Positions 14,782-18,948 of a DNA stretch of 18,948 bases are shown here, piece after piece. The DNA lies in NCBI GenBank assembly GCA_900543055.1, contig UQQI01000028.1:1-18948 (forward strand), read 5' to 3'. The notes beneath the pieces were generated by a model. It was not told the DNA's origin, did no database searches, and saw only the letters and a list, made by a program, of their open reading frames with translations. A program made the translations under genes and the position numbers. The stretch comes from an uncultured Mollicutes bacterium (GTDB lineage: Bacteria > Bacillota_I > Bacilli_A > RF39 > UBA660). The first letter of the stretch is position 1. Every line of letters starts with the position of its first letter.

Positions 14782-15939
14782 ATGCTTGGTAGCGAAAAAG
14801 AAATTATAAATGAATTAAAATTTTGTCTTAAAATGTTAGATACTGAAAAAAATAGAGAAATAAAATTTGCTTTATATAGCTATATTGAAAATCTTGAAGG
14901 AGTTTTAAAAAATCTTGGTAGTGATTTTAAAATTAAAAGAAAAGATATTTTTAAAAGTAAAAGAGAGTATCAGAAGTTTAAAAATAAATTCAATTTATAT
15001 GAAAAAAACTTTGTTAGTGATTTTTGCTATTATAAAGATGTTCATAGTGACTATTTAAATGAAATTTTAGTAAGAATAGAACCATTATTTTATGAAAAAA
15101 TAGAAGGGTGTCAATATTCACAGCAAAGTAATGTCTTCAGTAAAGACGAATTTATAACTATATTTCATGATTTTTGTGAAGAGTTGGGAATTTCTTATTT
15201 ATTCAATAGTTTAATTGATAAAAAAATAATTTCTTTTGATATGAAAAATTGTGATAGTAAGTATTATGGTTTAATGTTACATAATCCATTAAATGGTAAT
15301 TCACATGTCTTAGTAAATAATTTTTCATACAATGTAGATAGTATGTTTACATTAGTCCATGAAATGGGTCATGTTTATGATACTGAGTGTTTTGATTCAG
15401 CAAGTTCTGTTTCTAAATATAATAAATACATGTATAATTCATTAAATATAGAAGTTATTTCTAAATTATTTGAGAATTTATTATTAGATTATTTAATAAA
15501 AAATAATATTAAAAAAGAAGTTGCTATAGATAAATTGATTGATGATTTAATTATTGGACATGATAATATGTTTTCTACTTATATTATATCTTTATTGGAT
15601 GATGAATATATAGAAAAAGATAGATATAAAGATATATCTAATGATCATTTTTCTTCTTTAGTTAGTAAATATATTAATTCTAAAAGTGGAGAGTTAAATA
15701 ATATTAGTAACTATAATTTAGATTTAATAGATGATATAGTGTATACATATGGAGATATTATTTCTTTATTCTTAAAAGAATATGTTAGTTCTTGTAAATT
15801 AAGTAATTCTTTAGAATTTAATAAATTTATGAAAGAAAGATTTGATGATTTTTGTGATGAATTTATTATAAATAATGGATTTTCTCCTAAAAAATATGAA
15901 GAATTATACAAAAAAAGACTTGAATTAGTAAAAAAATAA
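14782..15939 (+). CDS. Compact M3-like zinc metallopeptidase
   Basis: A predicted intracellular zinc peptidase of 385 residues, without signal peptide or membrane helices. The zinc site is H193-E194-xx-H197 (LVHEMGHVYD), with a third ligand probably E224 in NIEVISKLFENLLL, 27 residues later. That spacing and the E-V-x-S pattern are those of the M3 family (oligoendopeptidase F, thimet oligopeptidase). Classical M3 enzymes are about 600 residues; this one has a much shorter N-terminal helical region, so the substrate channel may differ. GAGGTGA precedes the ATG at normal spacing. It follows a terminator and precedes the T-box promoter, so it is probably a unit of its own; a poor TATGAT at 14766 is the only promoter candidate. 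Substrate unknown. Confidence 0.8.
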   Translation: MLGSEKEIINELKFCLKMLDTEKNREIKFALYSYIENLEGVLKNLGSDFKIKRKDIFKSKREYQKFKNKFNLYEKNFVSDFCYYKDVHSDYLNEILVRIEPLFYEKIEGCQYSQQSNVFSKDEFITIFHDFCEELGISYLFNSLIDKKIISFDMKNCDSKYYGLMLHNPLNGNSHVLVNNFSYNVDSMFTLVHEMGHVYDTECFDSASSVSKYNKYMYNSLNIEVISKLFENLLLDYLIKNNIKKEVAIDKLIDDLIIGHDNMFSTYIISLLDDEYIEKDRYKDISNDHFSSLVSKYINSKSGELNNISNYNLDLIDDIVYTYGDIISLFLKEYVSSCKLSNSLEFNKFMKERFDDFCDEFIINNGFSPKKYEELYKKRLELVKK

Positions 15940-15968
15940 TTGTTTTAGAAATAATTTTGTTTTATAAT
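15940..15968 (+). promoter_or_regulatory. Promoter of the T-box-hisS-aspS unit
   Basis: TTGTTT (15940-15945) and TATAAT (15963-15968) have the ideal 17-bp spacing. The -35 begins at the base after the peptidase stop codon. Transcription would start near 15975, giving a leader of about 200 nt. Confidence 0.65.
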
Positions 15969-15974
15969 ATAGAT

Positions 15975-16161
15975 AACTTCTTTGGAAAGAGTAGTTTTAT
16001 TGATATTTATAGAGATAGTATGTTTGGTGGAAATGCTAATTTAGATAAAATGAAGACATCCAGTTAATTGGAAGCGCTTACTGCGATAAAAGTATTATGA
16101 GAAAAAAATAAGGTGGCACCACGAAGATAATTCGTCCTTAGGGGTGACATCTTTTTATTTT
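15975..16161 (+). promoter_or_regulatory. T-box riboswitch, tRNA-Asp type
   Basis: This leader senses uncharged tRNA and controls hisS-aspS by transcription antitermination. Stem I: TTTTAT (15995-16000) pairs with ATAAAA (16045-16050), and the distal hairpin AGTAT/ATGCT holds the GGTGG motif (16026-16030). The specifier loop is TGAAGACA (16051-16058), with GAC (16055-16057) followed by the usual purine and closed by TTGGA/TCCAG. The T-box AAGGTGGCACCACG is at 16110-16123. The antiterminator is complete: AAGG with CCTT (16136-16139), ACGAA with TTCGT (16131-16135), and the 7-nt bulge UGGCACC. The competing terminator uses AAGAT and GTCC with GAC-ATCTT (16146-16153), followed by a T-rich run. 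UGGC predicts a G73 discriminator, as in tRNA-Asp and unlike the C73 of tRNA-His. Confidence 0.92.
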
Positions 16162-16174
16162 TAGGAGGGATAAG

Positions 16175-17554
16175 ATGATACAAAGACAAAAAGGTTGTAA
16201 TGATATTATAGGACGTGATGCGAAGGTTTGGAAATATGTTGGTACTGTAATTGATGCTTTAATGGAAAAGTATAATTATAATTACATTCGTACACCTATT
16301 ATTGAAGCGACAGAATTATTTCATAGAGGAATAGGTGATACTACTGATATTGTTACTAAGGAAAGCTATGATTTTCAAGATAAAGGTGGAAGAAATATTA
16401 CTTTAAGACCCGAAGGAACTGCAGGAGTTGTTAGAAGTTATATTGAAAATAAGATGTATGGTGATCCTAACCAACCAGTAAAAGTTTACTATAACGGAAC
16501 AATGTATAGATATGAAAGACCACAATCTGGAAGAGATAGAGAATTAACTCAATTTGGTATGGAAATTCTTGGTAGTGATGATCCACTTAGTGATGCTGAA
16601 ATTATTAGCGCAGCAGTAAATTTATATAAAATGTTAGGATTAAAAGAAATTAAAGTAAACTTAAATAGTTTAGGTGATAATGAAAGTAGAGCAAATTATC
16701 GTGAAGCATTAATTGAATATTTTAAACCACATATTAATGATTTTTGTGAAGATTGCCAAGCAAGATTATTAAAGAATCCATTAAGAATATTAGATTGTAA
16801 AGTAGATGCAGAAAATGAAATACTAAAGAATGCTCCAACTACACTTGATTTCTTAAATGAAGATAGTCGTGATAGATTTGAAAAGGTTCAAGAATATTTA
16901 GATATTATGCAAATAAAATATGAAATTAATCCAAGAATTGTTCGTGGACTTGATTACTATAATCATACTGTTTTTGAAATTGAAGCAAAGGTAGATGGAT
17001 TTGGTTCTAATAACGTTTTAGGCGGTGGAGGAAGATATAATGGTTTAGTTAATCAATTAGGTGGACCAGAAACTCCATGTGTTGGTTTTGCAAGTGGTAT
17101 AGGTAGACTTGTAATGGCTCTTGAACTTGAAAAAGTTAAATTACCAATAGTTGAAGACATTGATTTATTCTTAATGTATGTAAATGATGATGAGAAAAAG
17201 TATGCTGCATATCTTTCACAAGAGTTAAGACTTGCAGGATTCATTGTTGATACAGAATATACTGGTCGTGGACTAAAAGGTCAATTTAAACAAGCAGATA
17301 GATTAAATGCTAAATTTACTTGTGTTTTAAATAGTGAAGATTTAAATAACAATGAAGTGAAAATTAAAAATAATATAACTAAAGAAGAAGAAATTATTAG
17401 TTTAGATGTTTTAATTTATTACTTAGATGAAAAAATAAATGCAATGGAAGATGATGGGAAAGAATATGATATGACAGATAATGGATGCTGTTGTGGAACT
17501 CACTCTGAGGGTCATGAGTGTTGTGGTCATTGTCATCATGAGGAGGAAGAATAA
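16175..17554 (+). CDS. hisS: Histidyl-tRNA synthetase with Cys/His-rich tail
   Basis: This class II enzyme charges tRNA-His. All family motifs are present: TELFHRGIGDTTDIVTKE, RPEGTAGVVRSYIE, motif 2 MYRYERPQSGRDRE, the histidine loop GLDYYNHTVFE, LGGGGRYNGL and motif 3 GFASGIGRL, then the anticodon-binding domain ending near residue 423. The 459-residue protein is about 30 longer than usual because of an acidic tail with CCCGTHSEGHECCGHCHH (438-455: six Cys, five His) and four final Glu. The tail looks like a metal-binding segment and is not part of the normal fold. AGGAGG lies 6 nt before the ATG. The gene is controlled by the T-box. The Glu codons at the end contain the GAGGAGG ribosome site of aspS, which starts 2 bp after the stop. 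Confidence 0.97.
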   Translation: MIQRQKGCNDIIGRDAKVWKYVGTVIDALMEKYNYNYIRTPIIEATELFHRGIGDTTDIVTKESYDFQDKGGRNITLRPEGTAGVVRSYIENKMYGDPNQPVKVYYNGTMYRYERPQSGRDRELTQFGMEILGSDDPLSDAEIISAAVNLYKMLGLKEIKVNLNSLGDNESRANYREALIEYFKPHINDFCEDCQARLLKNPLRILDCKVDAENEILKNAPTTLDFLNEDSRDRFEKVQEYLDIMQIKYEINPRIVRGLDYYNHTVFEIEAKVDGFGSNNVLGGGGRYNGLVNQLGGPETPCVGFASGIGRLVMALELEKVKLPIVEDIDLFLMYVNDDEKKYAAYLSQELRLAGFIVDTEYTGRGLKGQFKQADRLNAKFTCVLNSEDLNNNEVKIKNNITKEEEIISLDVLIYYLDEKINAMEDDGKEYDMTDNGCCCGTHSEGHECCGHCHHEEEE

Positions 17555-17556
17555 TT

Positions 17557-18876
17557 ATGAAGAGTATAGCACTTAGTGAATTAAAAAATCATTTTGATGA
17601 AGAAGTTACAGTAAGTGGATTTGTAGATGAAGTTAGAAATTTAAAATGGGTACAATTTGTAGTTTTAAGAGATGCTACTGGAAAAGTACAAATAACTATA
17701 GAAAAAAGTGAAGAAAAAAATAAAGAATTAGTAGAAATAGTTGATAATTTAGCAGTAGAGTCTACTATTAAAGTTACTGGTACTATTATGGAAAGTCCTA
17801 AAGTTAAATTAAATGGAATGGAGCTAATTCCAAGTACTATTGAAGTTACTAGTAAAAATGAAGGTGAACTTCCATTTAATTATAAAGATTTAAGTACAGT
17901 AAATTTAGACACAAGACTTGATTATAGATATATTGATCTTAGAAGTGATAAGAATATTTTAATGTTCAAGGTTCAAAGTACATTAGTTAGATATATGAGA
18001 GAGTATTTATATAATAATGGATTTACTGAAATTCATACTCCTAAAATGATTGGTGCTGCTAGTGAATCTGGTTCTGAAGTATTTGAAGTAAAATATTTTG
18101 ATAGAAAAGCATATCTTGCTCAAAGTCCACAATTTTATAAACAAATGGCACTTGCATCAGGATTTGGAAAAGTATTTGAAGTTGCTCCTTGTTTTAGAGC
18201 AGAAAACTCTAATACTTCCCGTCATGCTACTGAATTTACATCTTTTGATGTAGAGTTTGCCTATATTGATGACTTTAATGATGTTATGAATTTAGAGGCT
18301 GAAATGTTAAAATATGCATTAGAAAAAACTAATGAAATATATGGGGAAGAAGTAAAAAAATTATTTGATAGTGAAATAGTTGTTCCTACTGTACCATTTC
18401 CTAAGATGAGATTAGCTGACATTTATAAAGAATTAGAAGAAAGATATGATTATAAAGTTGAAGATAGTGAAAAGAATGATTTAACAACAGAAGCTGAAAG
18501 ATTAACTTATAAACTTGCTAAAGAAAAGTTTAATTCAGAGTTTTTATTTGTTACAGATTTTCCAGCTGAGAAAAGAGCTTTTTATCATATGAGAGACAAA
18601 GATGGAATTCTTCAAGGATATGATTTAATTTGGAGAGGTATTGAAATTACAACAGGTGCTCAAAGAGAACATAGATATGGAGAAATAGTTAAGAATGCAA
18701 AAGAAAAAGGTTTAGGAGAAGATGTTAAATTCTATTTAGATTTCTTTAAGCATGGATGTCCTCCACATGGTGGATTTGCAATAGGAGTTGATAGACTTAC
18801 AATGTTATTACTTGGAATTCCTAGTGTTAAAGAATCACAATTCTTATTCCGTGGACCAAATAGATTAAATCCATAA
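17557..18876 (+). CDS. aspS: Aspartyl-tRNA synthetase, archaeal type
   Basis: This class IIb enzyme charges tRNA-Asp. The 439 residues match the archaeal/eukaryotic-type AspRS, not the bacterial one of about 590 residues, and the bacterial GAD insertion is missing. Domains: an OB-fold anticodon domain (about 17-100), then motif 1, the aspartate site (SGSEVF, YLAQSPQFYKQM), motif 2 FRAENSNTSRH and motif 3 GGFAIGVDRL, ending RGPNRLNP as in archaeal enzymes. AsnRS is the nearest alternative, but the QSPQFYKQ, CPPHGG and RLNP features favour AspRS. Archaeal-type enzymes in bacteria often also charge tRNA-Asn (nondiscriminating); this cannot be settled here. Its ribosome site AGGAGG (17541-17546) lies inside the hisS coding end. 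No clear terminator follows. Confidence 0.93.
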   Translation: MKSIALSELKNHFDEEVTVSGFVDEVRNLKWVQFVVLRDATGKVQITIEKSEEKNKELVEIVDNLAVESTIKVTGTIMESPKVKLNGMELIPSTIEVTSKNEGELPFNYKDLSTVNLDTRLDYRYIDLRSDKNILMFKVQSTLVRYMREYLYNNGFTEIHTPKMIGAASESGSEVFEVKYFDRKAYLAQSPQFYKQMALASGFGKVFEVAPCFRAENSNTSRHATEFTSFDVEFAYIDDFNDVMNLEAEMLKYALEKTNEIYGEEVKKLFDSEIVVPTVPFPKMRLADIYKELEERYDYKVEDSEKNDLTTEAERLTYKLAKEKFNSEFLFVTDFPAEKRAFYHMRDKDGILQGYDLIWRGIEITTGAQREHRYGEIVKNAKEKGLGEDVKFYLDFFKHGCPPHGGFAIGVDRLTMLLLGIPSVKESQFLFRGPNRLNP

Positions 18877-18901
18877 TTTAAAATACACTTTTCTGAAATG
18901 C

Positions 18902-18913
18902 ACCCTATAGGGT
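18902..18913. repeat. 12-bp perfect palindrome downstream of aspS
   Basis: ACCCTATAGGGT is self-complementary and the most GC-rich spot of the AT-rich 18877-18948 tail. It has no T-tract, so it is not an obvious terminator. It may be an operator for a gene beyond the edge, or the end of an insertion sequence. No ORF can be supported in the last 72 bases. Confidence 0.6.
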
Positions 18914-18948
18914 AGACAATTAAAAAAAACACAAAATTACAAAATATG

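Noticed and set aside
16055..16059. Dual Asp/His specifier GACAU in the T-box
   Set aside because: The CAU reading would use T16059, which pairs with A15986 in the helix below the specifier loop, and the UGGC bulge fits G73 rather than the C73 of tRNA-His. Kept only as a remark.
17053..17244. Minus-strand ORFs within hisS and other genes (e.g. 2956-3192, 3479-3783, 12707-12916, 15711-15911, 18732-18932)
   Set aside because: All are antisense to conserved protein-coding genes, lack ribosome sites and show no recognisable protein motif.
1..18948. CRISPR array, tRNA, rRNA or prophage genes
   Set aside because: No regularly spaced repeats, no tRNA cloverleaf or rRNA signatures, and apart from the IS110 element no phage or conjugation genes were seen; the Xer protein lacks features of a phage integrase and sits in its conserved chromosomal position.
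18877..18948. Terminator for aspS
   Set aside because: The only hairpin candidate is the loopless 12-bp palindrome, followed by an A-run rather than a T-run on the coding strand, so termination probably occurs beyond the window.

Overview
The window is 18.9 kb of very AT-rich DNA from a low-GC Gram-positive bacterium of the Bacilli type. Coding density is high, Shine-Dalgarno sites are AGGAGG-like and promoters are consensus TATAAT. Gene order matches two Bacillus subtilis neighbourhoods placed side by side: rbgA-rnhB-topA-xerC, and comN-secDF-rel-dtd-hisS-aspS. The genetic code is the standard bacterial one, since TGA ends rbgA, rel, dtd and others and Trp is TGG. An uncultured gut Bacillus-class lineage (RF39/Erysipelotrichia-like) fits, but this is inference from composition and gene order only.

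Layout. (1) 1-1700: end of an unidentified gene, then a minus-strand IS110-family element. Its DEDD transposase is split by one in-frame TGA. A structured leader of about 165 nt upstream is a candidate bridge RNA, and a perfect 34-bp palindrome lies just beyond it. (2) 1720-3976: rbgA, a small frameshifted gene of unknown function, and an rnhB whose RNase HII domain is fused to an N-terminal nucleotidyltransferase-like domain. (3) 4086-8446: topA, two unrecognised genes (one a two-helix membrane protein, one ending in a probable sliding-clamp-binding motif), and xerC. (4) 8530-14762: one apparent operon of comN, secDF, bifunctional rel, dtd and an AI-2E-family membrane protein, closed by a terminator. 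(5) 14782-15939: a compact M3-like zinc peptidase. (6) 15940-18876: a T-box riboswitch with aspartate features controlling hisS, which has an unusual Cys/His-rich tail, and an archaeal-type aspS. The last 70 bases hold a 12-bp palindrome and no recognisable gene.

How the genes work together. Most are housekeeping: 50S ribosome assembly (rbgA), removal of RNA from DNA (rnhB), supercoiling (topA), chromosome dimer resolution (xerC), protein export (secDF), the stringent response (rel), and tRNA charging and proofreading (hisS, aspS, dtd). rel, dtd and hisS-aspS all monitor or use tRNA charging. The T-box links hisS-aspS expression to uncharged tRNA, probably tRNA-Asp. Transcription units are tightly packed: several terminators overlap stop codons, and promoters start within a few bases of the preceding U-tract.

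The observations most worth following up are the nucleotidyltransferase-RNase HII fusion, the metal-binding-like tail of HisRS, the Asp-type T-box ahead of hisS, the archaeal-type AspRS in a Bacilli-type operon, and the IS110 element with its candidate guide RNA and near-matching flank.
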